Shown in pieces: positions 34,374 through 43,674 of a DNA stretch of 64,000 nt. The translations under genes were made by a program, and so were the position numbers. Position 1 is the first letter of the stretch. Each line of letters opens with the position of its first letter. This stretch comes from an uncultured Pirellulaceae bacterium (GTDB lineage Bacteria; Planctomycetota; Planctomycetia; Pirellulales; Pirellulaceae). The stretch spans positions 62,001 to 126,000 of the forward strand of contig CAJQPP010000050.1 in assembly GCA_905480235.1 (NCBI GenBank), given 5' to 3'. Under the pieces are notes generated by a model. It saw nothing but the letters and a program-made list of their open reading frames with translations. It did no database searches and had not been told where the DNA came from.

Positions 34374-34668
34374 GAAATTTTCTCTTTTTACCGAACAGTA
34401 ATCGTTAATGATTTGCGAGCATGCCACTGGGGGCTCGCGGTAAACAAGAAGGCGATATCGCTATTGGACATTCGCACTAAATTGGCCGGCTAGGCTAGGT
34501 ATCGCTCAACATAAAAGAGCAGACACGGTGCCAGCGAAACGTCCGTGTTGAGTTGCTGCGATCCATTGATTATTTCCACGACTGATTGACTCAAATACTA
34601 TAGAGTTCATGGCAAAAAGGGGCAACCGGAGCCATTTTCAGCGTTTTTAGCATGCTGAGTGAAACGCG
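34374..34668. other. Intergenic region upstream of prfA, 295 bp
   Basis: Between the prfA start and the stop of the transporter gene, both on the minus strand. It contains a perfect palindrome GCGATATCGC (34452-34461) and a hairpin ACACGG/CCGTGT (34523-34548). No good promoter match and no coding ORF were found. Confidence 0.45.
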
Positions 34669-35643
34669 TCACTCGGTCGCTGCAGACGGGGTGCCACTTG
34701 CTAAGTCGGTGAAGCCGCGAGCTCGGAAACGATCGGCCACAAAAGTGTCGATGGTCAACTGGACGGCGTGGTAAATCACCATCGGCAAAAGACTCACATT
34801 CAATTGGATGCAAACGAGTAAACCAATCATCAGGGTTTTTTGAGAGCCAGCAATGGCGACGGCGATCTGGTTGGCTCGCGAAAATTGAAGGCTACGCGCA
34901 AGCATTAACCCGGACACTAACACAAACACATGCAAGACACAGCAAATGCCAATCAATCCTGCAATGCTCAATAATCTAGGGATTTGATCGGCTGGCAGTT
35001 TTAGCATCGTTTGAGAGGTCCCCAATAAAACCATGAGCAGGAGTCCCACCTGCGCGATCGTGCTTAAGGAACGCTTCCGCTGGGTCGCCCATTTACCGAC
35101 TGATTTGCGGGCAGCAACGATCTGAGCAACGAGCATTGGTAACAGCACAAGTAGTCCAAGTTTGATCACCATGTCGATGAATGGTACCTCGGCCGATTCT
35201 CGAATCAACAAATAAACAATCAACGGCGTCAACACAAAACTCAATGTGTTGGTGATAACCGTGGTCATCAACGCGGTGACGTCATTACCGTGGGCCCGCC
35301 GCGTCCACACCGCAGCGGATGCCAATGTGCAAGGAGTGGCTGCGACGACTAGGAAACCAGCTCTCACCAATGGATCGACGGTCGGTGCTAGGAACCAGGC
35401 AACCAACGGAAATAAACCAAAATTTACAGCCGTTGCCAGCAAAGACGCCCAGGGACGTCGGACCGTCTCCAAAATCGTCGCAAGAGGCAGTGGCAGTGCC
35501 ATCAAAAACATGACACTCATGACGATAGCGTTACGTAACCAAGCTTGATCGCTGACCGGCTGCAAAGGACTGGCAAAGAAATGTCCCAGAAAGATGGCCG
35601 AGGCCAATCCAAGGAGGAACCAATATTTTTGCAAAAATAGCAT
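34669..35643 (-). CDS. Bile-acid:Na+ symporter-like (SBF) transporter
   Basis: About 324 aa with some nine to ten hydrophobic segments (e.g. FLLGLASAIFLGHFF, AIVMSVMFLMALPLPLATIL, VTALMTTVITNTLSFVLTPLIVYLL). TPCTLASAAVWTRRAHGN matches the PCTLASA-type motif of SBF/YfeH-like transporters. ATG 35643 gives a conventional N-terminus; an in-frame TTG at 35718 is less likely. Substrate unknown; members of this clan move bile acids, pantoate, pyruvate or other organic anions. Divergent from aroC across a 270-bp region with a palindrome. Confidence 0.85.
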   Translation of the reverse strand: MLFLQKYWFLLGLASAIFLGHFFASPLQPVSDQAWLRNAIVMSVMFLMALPLPLATILETVRRPWASLLATAVNFGLFPLVAWFLAPTVDPLVRAGFLVVAATPCTLASAAVWTRRAHGNDVTALMTTVITNTLSFVLTPLIVYLLIRESAEVPFIDMVIKLGLLVLLPMLVAQIVAARKSVGKWATQRKRSLSTIAQVGLLLMVLLGTSQTMLKLPADQIPRLLSIAGLIGICCVLHVFVLVSGLMLARSLQFSRANQIAVAIAGSQKTLMIGLLVCIQLNVSLLPMVIYHAVQLTIDTFVADRFRARGFTDLASGTPSAATE

Positions 35644-35766
35644 CGGTTGAGTGGCCGTTTGAGGGTGATTGCGGTCAGCAAAGGAGAGTAGTTTGATGCT
35701 TGCTAGCAGGTAATTCAATCATGGCTGCCATGCCAATCGCACTTTCGGCAAAATCAACGTGCTCGT

Positions 35767-35780
35767 AGACTCGCGAGTCT
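35767..35780. promoter_or_regulatory. 14-bp perfect palindrome, operator or short hairpin
   Basis: AGACTCGCGAGTCT, followed by TTTT, nearly midway between the divergent transporter and aroC starts (124 and 133 bp away). It may be an operator for a dimeric regulator or, less likely because the loop is only 4 nt, a terminator-like hairpin. Confidence 0.4.
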
Positions 35781-35913
35781 TTTTCGCATTCACGATTCGA
35801 GCATCCGGTGACTGAATTTCGTCCGCTGCGTGGTCGAGCAATCACATTTCCCGGATTGGCTTCATCAGGCCGACCGACCTTACATTTCCTAAACGATCAC
35901 AGCCAAAATTCCT

Positions 35914-37056
35914 ATGCCATTACGATATTGGACCGCAGGTGAATCACACGGCAAGACCATGCTGGCCATGTTGGACGGTTTTCCTGCTGGCCTCAAAATA
36001 GACCATGAGGCCATTGATTCAGAATTGCGTCGACGCCAAGGCGGTTATGGTCGCGGCGGTCGGCAAAAATTAGAAACCGACGCTGTCGAAATACTGACGG
36101 GTGTTTGGCAGGCAGTAACATTGGGAGGCCCGATTACACTGCAAGTCATTAATCGAGATTACAAACTGGAGCGGTTAAAAGAATTGCCACGCCCTAGACC
36201 GGGGCACGGCGATCTAAGTGGTTCCATAAAATACCTCAGTTCTATCCGGGGTGTGTTGGAACGCGCCAGTGCGCGGGATACGGCATCCCGCGTGGCCGCA
36301 GGTGGTTTGGCGCAACAGTTGCTCGACCAATTTGGGATTCGCAGTTTTGGCTATGTGGTGCAACTAGGGGGCGTCGACATTCCGATCCCGGACCAACCGC
36401 TCGAAAGTTTGCTGGAGGCGCGGGCCAGTAGCGAAGTTTATTCACTGGCACCGGATAAAGATGCTGAAATAAAGGCTCTGATTGATCAGGCGAAGTCTGA
36501 CGGGGATACGCTCGGTGGCGTCGTCGAGGTCCGCGTCGAAGGTTTACCTTTCGGCTTGGGGACACATGCACAGTGGGATCGTAAACTGGATACGAGGCTG
36601 GCCGCTGCAGCCATGAGTGTACAGGCGATCAAGGGTGTGGAAATTGGACTGGGCTTTCGATCGGCAGCATTACCCGGATCGAAAGTTCACGATGCGATTA
36701 ACTTTGATGAAAGCCAGAAAGAAAGTCACACCTTGGGATATACCCGACCCACTAACAATGCAGGCGGACTCGAGGCAGGTATGACCAACGGTCAACCACT
36801 GGTTTTACGTGCTGCCATGAAGCCAATCAGTACTTTGCAAAAACCGCTGGACTCGATTGATATGGAAACCAAGCAACCCAGTCGGGCGAGTTATGAACGC
36901 AGCGACATATGCGCGGTGCCAGCGGCCAGTGTTATTTTGGAAGCGGTTGTTGCATTGGAGATTGCCGCAGCATTGATTGATAAATTTGGTGGCGACAGCG
37001 TGACGGAAATGACTCAACGCTGGCAGGCTTATCAAGAAATGGCACGAAACCGATAA
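35914..37056 (+). CDS. aroC: Chorismate synthase
   Basis: 380 aa. Final shikimate-pathway step, 5-enolpyruvylshikimate-3-phosphate to chorismate, needing reduced FMN. Conserved signatures: GESHGKTMLAMLDG at the N-terminus, RRQGGYGRGGRQ, RPGHGDLSGSIKY, RASARDTASRVAAG, GGLEAGMTNG and RSDICAVPAASVILE. Monofunctional, with no flavin reductase domain. 76 bp before an unknown exported protein on the same strand. Confidence 0.97.
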   Translation: MPLRYWTAGESHGKTMLAMLDGFPAGLKIDHEAIDSELRRRQGGYGRGGRQKLETDAVEILTGVWQAVTLGGPITLQVINRDYKLERLKELPRPRPGHGDLSGSIKYLSSIRGVLERASARDTASRVAAGGLAQQLLDQFGIRSFGYVVQLGGVDIPIPDQPLESLLEARASSEVYSLAPDKDAEIKALIDQAKSDGDTLGGVVEVRVEGLPFGLGTHAQWDRKLDTRLAAAAMSVQAIKGVEIGLGFRSAALPGSKVHDAINFDESQKESHTLGYTRPTNNAGGLEAGMTNGQPLVLRAAMKPISTLQKPLDSIDMETKQPSRASYERSDICAVPAASVILEAVVALEIAAALIDKFGGDSVTEMTQRWQAYQEMARNR

Positions 37057-37132
37057 GAAGGATTTTACATTTGACTGTTTCGAATCGACCCGAATGTTTG
37101 TTTCCTTGAACGGGAATTAATCCAGAAATCAC

Positions 37133-38422
37133 ATGGAAGTGGTAATCAGCGATAACGCTCGACGATACTTTTGCCGATTCGGCTTTGTGATGCTGTGCGC
37201 ACTACCGACCCTGCTCTGCTTGAATTCGATTTTATTTCCTCCCAGTCAAGCGGATTGGTCGACCCGAATTCAGCAAGGTTTCGGGGTCATTAACCAACTG
37301 CAGGGCGCGCAAACGTTATCTCCTCGACGAACCGATTTCCAGGGTTTGATATTTGGTGGCGATCGATTTGAATCGCGTTTGGAATTGGGGGACGCGTCAC
37401 TGCAATCTCTGAATGAAGGTCGAGTCCTCTATGTCGAAAATGCTCGCGGATCCGTTACAGCATTTTGGACGGTTGTCGATCGGTTGATTGAAACGGTGAC
37501 ATGGGCTGGGAAAAGTGACCGACCCCTGCAACTGCAATTCCGTACGCTCACGTTTTTGGAAACAGAGCATGCAGAAGCACGAACCTGCCTGTTACGGGAT
37601 GTGAAGGTTGTGGTTGATCAGAAGGGCCGCTTTTTTTCTGTGGCGTTTCGACCCGAGGAAAAAACGGGAGCAGGGGAAACCGGGCGGCAGTTTGCCGTCA
37701 TTGAACGGACGATCAAAGCAGAGCAGGAAGACTGGTATTTTGATGCCGTCGGTTTCAGTATTCCCGTTTGGGTGATGCAGCAGATGATCCCAGTGGTTCA
37801 AGGCTTGAACCCGGATGCCAATTTTGTCGACGCCACGGCATCTTTGGTGCGTTCGCAAGCAGATTGGTCAGGTGAGTTTTCCGGTCAGTTACGCGATGCC
37901 GATTTGCAATATATCGTGGGTCAGCGGTTCGATCGTATGATTGACGGGCGGGCCATGATCAACTTGAAAAATGTCCGCCTCAAGCATAGTCGCGTTGAAT
38001 TGCTTGATGGCGATTTACACAGTCCGGCGGGCATGATCAGTTCGACTCTCTTGCACGCAAGTCACCATGCTATGGGAATGCAATTAGTCGAACCGTACGG
38101 TCAGCAAGCTTTCGAGGCCTACGCAGATCTGCGGTTGGGATTTCAGCTCAAGGCCGACAAGCTTTCGATCTATGGCATGGAATCAGGCGCGGTCTTGAAT
38201 GATTCCCGGGGCAATCAGATGTTGGTTGCTCAACACGGCGCAAATTGGCCGTCCTCGGCGATCATTGATTTGGTGGCCTGGCCTTGGCAACAGGTAAACG
38301 CCAACACCGCTGCAGTGGCCAAATATTTAGTCATGCCCGCTCTGCAGGATGACACTAATTCCGGAATGCGACGAACCGGACGAGCCAAGGCGATAGGCGG
38401 CGGTAACTTTTTTAACCGCTAG
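37133..38422 (+). CDS. Unknown single-pass or exported protein
   Basis: 429 aa, unrecognised. A hydrophobic segment after a short basic N-terminus (FGFVMLCALPTLLCLNSILF) can be a signal anchor. The remainder is soluble, with beta-rich segments (WDRV-like VTAFWTVVDRLIETVTWAG, LRDVKVVVDQKGRFFSVAF) and, at the C-terminus, GYDLRLGFQLKADKLSIYGM-like sequence. It follows aroC but shows no shikimate-pathway feature. Its TAG stop shares the CTAG tetranucleotide (38419-38422) with the convergent ResB-CcsA gene. Confidence 0.7.
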   Translation: MEVVISDNARRYFCRFGFVMLCALPTLLCLNSILFPPSQADWSTRIQQGFGVINQLQGAQTLSPRRTDFQGLIFGGDRFESRLELGDASLQSLNEGRVLYVENARGSVTAFWTVVDRLIETVTWAGKSDRPLQLQFRTLTFLETEHAEARTCLLRDVKVVVDQKGRFFSVAFRPEEKTGAGETGRQFAVIERTIKAEQEDWYFDAVGFSIPVWVMQQMIPVVQGLNPDANFVDATASLVRSQADWSGEFSGQLRDADLQYIVGQRFDRMIDGRAMINLKNVRLKHSRVELLDGDLHSPAGMISSTLLHASHHAMGMQLVEPYGQQAFEAYADLRLGFQLKADKLSIYGMESGAVLNDSRGNQMLVAQHGANWPSSAIIDLVAWPWQQVNANTAAVAKYLVMPALQDDTNSGMRRTGRAKAIGGGNFFNR

Positions 38423-41400
38423 TCTGCCGTATTCTTGAGGTCCGGGGATGATTTTCTAGCTTGGGCTGCGGATTTGGCGGCGGCCGCGGCGCGGTTTCCT
38501 AACCAATATTTTGTTGGGATGGCAGCCAATAATATGATTGCTCCCTGGGCTAACCACGCGTCGCATAAGGTTTTCATGCGACCCTCCGTCAATCCGTACG
38601 TATGCAAGCCAATCCCCAGTTCGTTCACCGCAAACCAAGACCACAGCGTAACGATGTTGCCAAGGATTGCGATTACTGCCATGCCGCGGTCCCTAACCAA
38701 ACCAGCCCAACGAGCATGCAACAAGATGGCGTTTACCAGAACGATCATCAGGGCGCCATTTTCTTTGGGGTCCCAACCCCAGAAACGACCCCATGAGTCG
38801 TCTGCCCAGAGGCCACCTAAGACGGTTCCTACAAAACTGAATAGGAGGGCAAGGCAAGTCACCCCGTAAACCATCTTTGCCATGGTTTTACGGGTGTTAC
38901 TGAGATCCCGGGGAACGAAGATCGAAACGATTAAGTAGAGGATGCCTAGCAGTCCTGCGACCAGCGTGGCAGCGTAGCCAATCGTGATACTGACCACGTG
39001 GGTAGAGAGCCAAAACTGGGTATCGAGCACTGCCTGTAGAACCGAAAAAGTATCTCCCTCCGAGCCTAATGCAAATGCCGTCAACAGTGTGGTGACGCCA
39101 GCAAATGCCGCTTTGACGTTCCCAAAGCAATAGCCAATCATGCGTTCGGTAACCAAACCAAAAAGTACTCCGACCCATCCGATGAAGATCGCGGAACCGT
39201 ACAGATTGGTAACGGGAGGTCTCCCGGAAACATAAATTCGCAATACCAAACCTAGTGTGTGAATCGCGAAACCGAGGATGACTAGCCAAAATGCAGAACG
39301 CCTTGACGCCGTAGCCAATGATGACATCAGCGAGGAGTTTTGAGCCCCGGTTAAGAACAGCCAAGAGAGCAGCGACAAAAGGAACGCGCCGATATAAATC
39401 GCGGTTGCCAGATAAAACGGCGACACGCGGTTCAGAGTATGCTCCCATCCAACTTTTCCTGCGTTGACCTGCACATCTGGCTTCGTCAGCGCGTCTGATA
39501 AATGAGCTTCCACGTTGCTATTAAATGTGGTCGCTTCGCCTTCCAGATAGGCGCTTCTTAACTTGGCCAGTGGGAGGTCGTTAAAGGGGATTCCTGTAAA
39601 GTCAAATTTTCCGTCTTTGATTGGTACCAGACTGGATAATTGATCAAGGATACTCGCTTTTAATTCGCCGAGTTGAAAAGCCACTTGGTCCGCGATGCGG
39701 CTCTGAGTGAGTCTTACCAATTGCTCGACTTTCTCGCGAACCTCTTCCGATTCATCGCTTAGTAGAGCGTCAATCACTCGGTCGATTTGTTCCGGTGAGA
39801 TGCTGCGTGGATCCAAACCGCGATTGCTCATCAGAGTGCGGCCAAGTTCTCTTCGCAGGATAATTTCATTTAGTTTTTCGGCAGCGTTAGCATCCAGGAT
39901 TTTCGTGGCAATTTTGTCGGCATCATTGGTGCCGTACAGATCGCATAACGATTGAATCCACTCTGGCGCCAGCAGCGGTGATAGTACGGACCAGTCATTT
40001 TCTTCGGTTCCAGGAACAACCCGTGGGATGAAGTTAGGTGCCTTTGCGGTTAGCAGGATGCGCTCAAGCGTTTGAAAAGGATCATCGGTTTCGTAGACAA
40101 TGGGTGAAGAAAATGCATATTGGAGATTGCGAACCAAATCCAGATGGTCATTGAGTTCAATGATCTTCTTTTGGAATGCTGACAATTGACTGGCGTCTTG
40201 GGAATTGACGGCCCGCGCGTCGGCTAAGTACTCTCGCAGTTCTTTCTCGACAGCGAGCAAATCTTGCATGGAATAGAGATGGGATTTTCGACGTTCCAGC
40301 TCCAGCCCTTGCACAATCTCCGGGTCATCGATTTTAAAGATGCGATACTGATCGGAGCCTTCAGCTCCAAAGATCCAGTCTGTCAGCCAACGAACGGGTG
40401 GATGTTTGACTTCCTTTTGCGCCTGCCAATCCCATTTGACGGGAATTTCGTACTTGCGTAATTGCCTTAGCGTGGTCCGAGCAATCGAGTCGATGGGTTG
40501 TACTCGACCTGCAAAAGCAACTGGGATTTCTCCGAACCGTTCCAGATTGAATTCTTGTTCAATGACGGCTTTGGGCACGGTTCGGTAGGCGTACATCCCG
40601 AACAGGATGAGGAAACCAGCAACGAAAATCATGGAATATTTATCGTAACCTGGAACCGGTTCACGGTTGGTAGCGAGCTTCTCTACAAAGCCAACGAAAG
40701 TGCCAAGAAAATGCAGCAATAATCCGATACCCACCATGGCGCAGCTGACGTAGGGGATCATCCATCCCGTATTCCGCACCACTTGAAGCACGGAATATTT
40801 CTTGCCCGTCACCGGATTTGTATCGTGGCCCGATTGATAAAACGTCTCGTTGTTGTAACGCAAAGGATTGTTCATCGAAACTTCCTTAATCGCGTTAACG
40901 TTATTGTCGGGATCGGTGATGCGAAAACTCGAAGAATAGGCCTGAGGGATATCTGTTCCCGTGTAGTTGACCCGACTCGTGGTATTGAGTTTTACGGAAT
41001 AGGGTTTGTAGATGTGTCGAAAACGCAGAGCGATTTGCCAGGTTTCCCCGTCGGCCTCGATGGTGTCTAGCTCAAAATCTTCGTTGTCGTACAACTGTTG
41101 TGAGATCAGATAGGTACCTAGGTCGTTGTCGTTCCGGTCCAGCACACGGACGTAGGCCGCCGATGAGTTAATCTCGCTTCCATCAACCCCTGCAATCTCC
41201 GGGATTGGTTGAGCGGAAATAAACCTGGCGAGTCCCTTGGCACCCGGCACCGCGGGATCTTCGGGCTTCACGTTAAATAATCGGGCATTGGGGTAATACT
41301 CCTCCGTTTGCAAACGAAAAGGTGAACCTTCTACATCCACGATACCATCGATCCCCAGGCGACTGGACGGGACAGTGATCACGTCCTGTCTTTGCTCCTC

Positions 41401-42348
41401 GTTACTTTCTCCGAGGAAAGCGACTTCTACTGCATTGACGTTGACAGTGTGTTGGGTGGTATCGCCCTCGTAGAAAAATAGTCGTTGTTCGACGGCGGAG
41501 TAGGTGGTGTACAGTTCCCCGATCATGAGCAGTAACAATCCAGCGTGGATAACAACGATCCCAGCTTTTCTGCGGAATACCATCAAGGCTCCGATGTACA
41601 GCACGATAGCGGCCACGGATCCTTGGACGAGTCTCCACACCACCCGCATCGCGTCGTTGCCGATGAAAGCTGAGGGGCCTTGAAACAATAAGAAAGCCAA
41701 TAAGCCGCCCAAGACCAATCCCGTGATGAACGAAAAAGTTCGCCTTACGGAAGATTCCAGAAAGTAGGTACCCGCCAGTCCAGCTAGCGCAGCCGCTCCC
41801 AGCAAACCTTGCAATAGGTTCCACTGGGTGCACCAGGCAATCAAAGGTTCGTCTTGGAATTCACCCCGCGAGTTACCATTCATGACGACCAACAGCGTCG
41901 TGACCACCCCGGCAATTAGAAAAAGGCTCCCCACCAGCAAACGTTTTCCGCGGGCCTGAATACGAAAGCGGGTGGCGTGAGCGCAAAACAGATTCACCAG
42001 CATCAAGCTTAGAATTAGCGCTCCGCTAGGCATCAGAAAGCCCCCGCCAACCTCTTGGAAATTGGGGAACCAAGCGGGGGTTAACATCTCCTGAAACTCA
42101 ATGAACACGACCGGAGATCGAAAGTGCTGCTGTTTGACGCTGTAGATGTCACGCCGAGATTGCTGAAGGGTGGCGATGAGGACGACGACCAACGCCAAAG
42201 AGAGCAGGAATACGGTGATTTTTAGTGAGCCAAGCGCGAGAAGCAACTTGTGGAAAAACGAACGGCCCGCCGATGAGGTTGCCCTTCGGGAGGCGGACGC
42301 TGTGGGTTGATTCGTCTTTTCGTTGCTCATGTTCGCTACTTTGGCCAT
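38419..42348 (-). CDS. ccsA: ResB-CcsA cytochrome c biogenesis fusion
   Basis: 1309 aa. System II haem export and ligation to apocytochromes. The N-terminal ResB-like region starts with TM helices around 42-62 and 105-150, followed by a long periplasmic part with FRHIYKPYSVKLNTTS and NDLGTYLISQQ. The C-terminal CcsA domain has many TM helices and the WWD-type haem motif WGRFWGWDPKE (residues 1186-1196) and VNELGIGLHTYG. Between them lies a large non-membrane stretch of about 400 residues. The fusion fits System II CcsBA architecture, but at greater length. It matches the window's tetraheme cytochrome. Preceded by a lipoprotein gene on the same strand (74-bp gap). Confidence 0.92.
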   Translation of the reverse strand: MAKVANMSNEKTNQPTASASRRATSSAGRSFFHKLLLALGSLKITVFLLSLALVVVLIATLQQSRRDIYSVKQQHFRSPVVFIEFQEMLTPAWFPNFQEVGGGFLMPSGALILSLMLVNLFCAHATRFRIQARGKRLLVGSLFLIAGVVTTLLVVMNGNSRGEFQDEPLIAWCTQWNLLQGLLGAAALAGLAGTYFLESSVRRTFSFITGLVLGGLLAFLLFQGPSAFIGNDAMRVVWRLVQGSVAAIVLYIGALMVFRRKAGIVVIHAGLLLLMIGELYTTYSAVEQRLFFYEGDTTQHTVNVNAVEVAFLGESNEEQRQDVITVPSSRLGIDGIVDVEGSPFRLQTEEYYPNARLFNVKPEDPAVPGAKGLARFISAQPIPEIAGVDGSEINSSAAYVRVLDRNDNDLGTYLISQQLYDNEDFELDTIEADGETWQIALRFRHIYKPYSVKLNTTSRVNYTGTDIPQAYSSSFRITDPDNNVNAIKEVSMNNPLRYNNETFYQSGHDTNPVTGKKYSVLQVVRNTGWMIPYVSCAMVGIGLLLHFLGTFVGFVEKLATNREPVPGYDKYSMIFVAGFLILFGMYAYRTVPKAVIEQEFNLERFGEIPVAFAGRVQPIDSIARTTLRQLRKYEIPVKWDWQAQKEVKHPPVRWLTDWIFGAEGSDQYRIFKIDDPEIVQGLELERRKSHLYSMQDLLAVEKELREYLADARAVNSQDASQLSAFQKKIIELNDHLDLVRNLQYAFSSPIVYETDDPFQTLERILLTAKAPNFIPRVVPGTEENDWSVLSPLLAPEWIQSLCDLYGTNDADKIATKILDANAAEKLNEIILRRELGRTLMSNRGLDPRSISPEQIDRVIDALLSDESEEVREKVEQLVRLTQSRIADQVAFQLGELKASILDQLSSLVPIKDGKFDFTGIPFNDLPLAKLRSAYLEGEATTFNSNVEAHLSDALTKPDVQVNAGKVGWEHTLNRVSPFYLATAIYIGAFLLSLLSWLFLTGAQNSSLMSSLATASRRSAFWLVILGFAIHTLGLVLRIYVSGRPPVTNLYGSAIFIGWVGVLFGLVTERMIGYCFGNVKAAFAGVTTLLTAFALGSEGDTFSVLQAVLDTQFWLSTHVVSITIGYAATLVAGLLGILYLIVSIFVPRDLSNTRKTMAKMVYGVTCLALLFSFVGTVLGGLWADDSWGRFWGWDPKENGALMIVLVNAILLHARWAGLVRDRGMAVIAILGNIVTLWSWFAVNELGIGLHTYGLTEGRMKTLCDAWLAQGAIILLAAIPTKYWLGNRAAAAAKSAAQARKSSPDLKNTAD

Positions 42349-42422
42349 GTGTTGTAAAGACGCTCCAGCGGCTTTGCCCAGTCAGTTTTTTCGCGGCCAA
42401 TTCTGGAGAACTGGCCGATCCA

Positions 42423-43553
42423 TCAGCCCTTGTTTTCTTGGAAATGGATCGAATCTAAAATCGCTTGAAACGCCGTTTCGGCATCGCTAACTCCGGCTTG
42501 GTCTCCGGAAAGCTTCAGGATAAATCCGTCCCCATCGGTGTTGGCAAACATCACAGCCATCACCGCTCGCGTCGTGGAATCGTTAGTAGGTGGGCCGAGT
42601 AATCGAACTTTTTTGCCATCGGAACCGGCAACTTTTTGGCTCTCGGTGACCTCTGCAACGTTGACGTCTTTGTCCAATGCGACCTCTCGCGCCCAAGCTT
42701 CCACGTTTTGATTCCAGGATTCCTCACTGGGTTTCATCCTCAGCAGGAGAATTTCGGTCGGGCCATTGTCGGTGTCTTTAGTCCAGCGACCCAGAACCAT
42801 GGCGGAGGTCTTCCCCGTCGTCCAGTCGGCCGGTGCCGTAAACTCGATGGGGGATTCCGCGGAATCGGTTTGACCGAGGTTGGCAGTTGCGGCGGGATCA
42901 ACTGGCGGGTGTCCGGTCGGCGGACGCTTCGTTGCCATCTTTCCTGCGAAGGGACCGCCTCGACCCATGCGCGTCGTCAGTTCAGGGCCGCTGGCAGCGA
43001 AAACTTTGAGTTTCACCTGGTCATTGTTGAGTTGTGAAAGTTCCGCAACCATCTGGCCTTCGGTTACAGGTTTCAAACCGAGTTGGCCACGCCAGCGATT
43101 GACGTTGGGGAGTAGTTGTTGCCCCGCCGGCATGCTGGTGACAGAAATCGAAAGGTCACTGTCTCCGGTTGCGATATTTGCAATCCGCATGGCCGATCCG
43201 CCCGGCATGGCGCGTTCCTCAAGACCTGGGGTGCTCCAACCTTCGGGTAGCGTCCAGCGCGGTTCACCATTGGCAAAATTGATCGACCTCAGAAATGCCA
43301 GCCAAGGTTGATCGATCGCCTTAAAGTTGGGGATGGGGCCCGATAATTTGAAGAACCAAGTTCCGCTAGGTTGATCGGCAATCGCAGCGACCATGCGGTA
43401 TAGCGGCTCTTGATTCTGGAGGTCGGAATATCTGGTGATGGGAACGCTGGAGTGGAAAACCACAGGCTCGTCCCGGCAACCAAGAAAGCATAGACAGGCC
43501 ATTGCCATCGTGAGGGCTAACGAAAATCGTCCATGCTGTGCAGGTTGTGTCAT
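42423..43553 (-). CDS. Lipoprotein with two related modules, next to ccsA
   Basis: 376 aa. N-terminal signal with lipobox LCFLGC (Cys26). Two regions carry matching phrases, WFFKLSGP...WLAFLRSINF early and GFILKLSGD...FQAILDSIHF at the very end, separated by ISVTSMPAGQQLLPNVNRWRGQLGL and a Pro-rich linker. This suggests a duplicated domain, possibly a lipoprotein family of planctomycetes; I cannot name it. Upstream and co-directional with the ResB-CcsA gene, so a link to cytochrome c maturation or the cell envelope is inference. Confidence 0.75.
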   Translation of the reverse strand: MTQPAQHGRFSLALTMAMACLCFLGCRDEPVVFHSSVPITRYSDLQNQEPLYRMVAAIADQPSGTWFFKLSGPIPNFKAIDQPWLAFLRSINFANGEPRWTLPEGWSTPGLEERAMPGGSAMRIANIATGDSDLSISVTSMPAGQQLLPNVNRWRGQLGLKPVTEGQMVAELSQLNNDQVKLKVFAASGPELTTRMGRGGPFAGKMATKRPPTGHPPVDPAATANLGQTDSAESPIEFTAPADWTTGKTSAMVLGRWTKDTDNGPTEILLLRMKPSEESWNQNVEAWAREVALDKDVNVAEVTESQKVAGSDGKKVRLLGPPTNDSTTRAVMAVMFANTDGDGFILKLSGDQAGVSDAETAFQAILDSIHFQENKG

Positions 43554-43674
43554 CGAATTGTCATAGTATGGTTGGCAAATTCAGGAGCTTCCCTAGTCTC
43601 TCATTATAACGGGGTAAGACCTGTGGGATACATCAAAGGTTGTGCGACATTCTGCCGCATCGACGAATTGCCTC

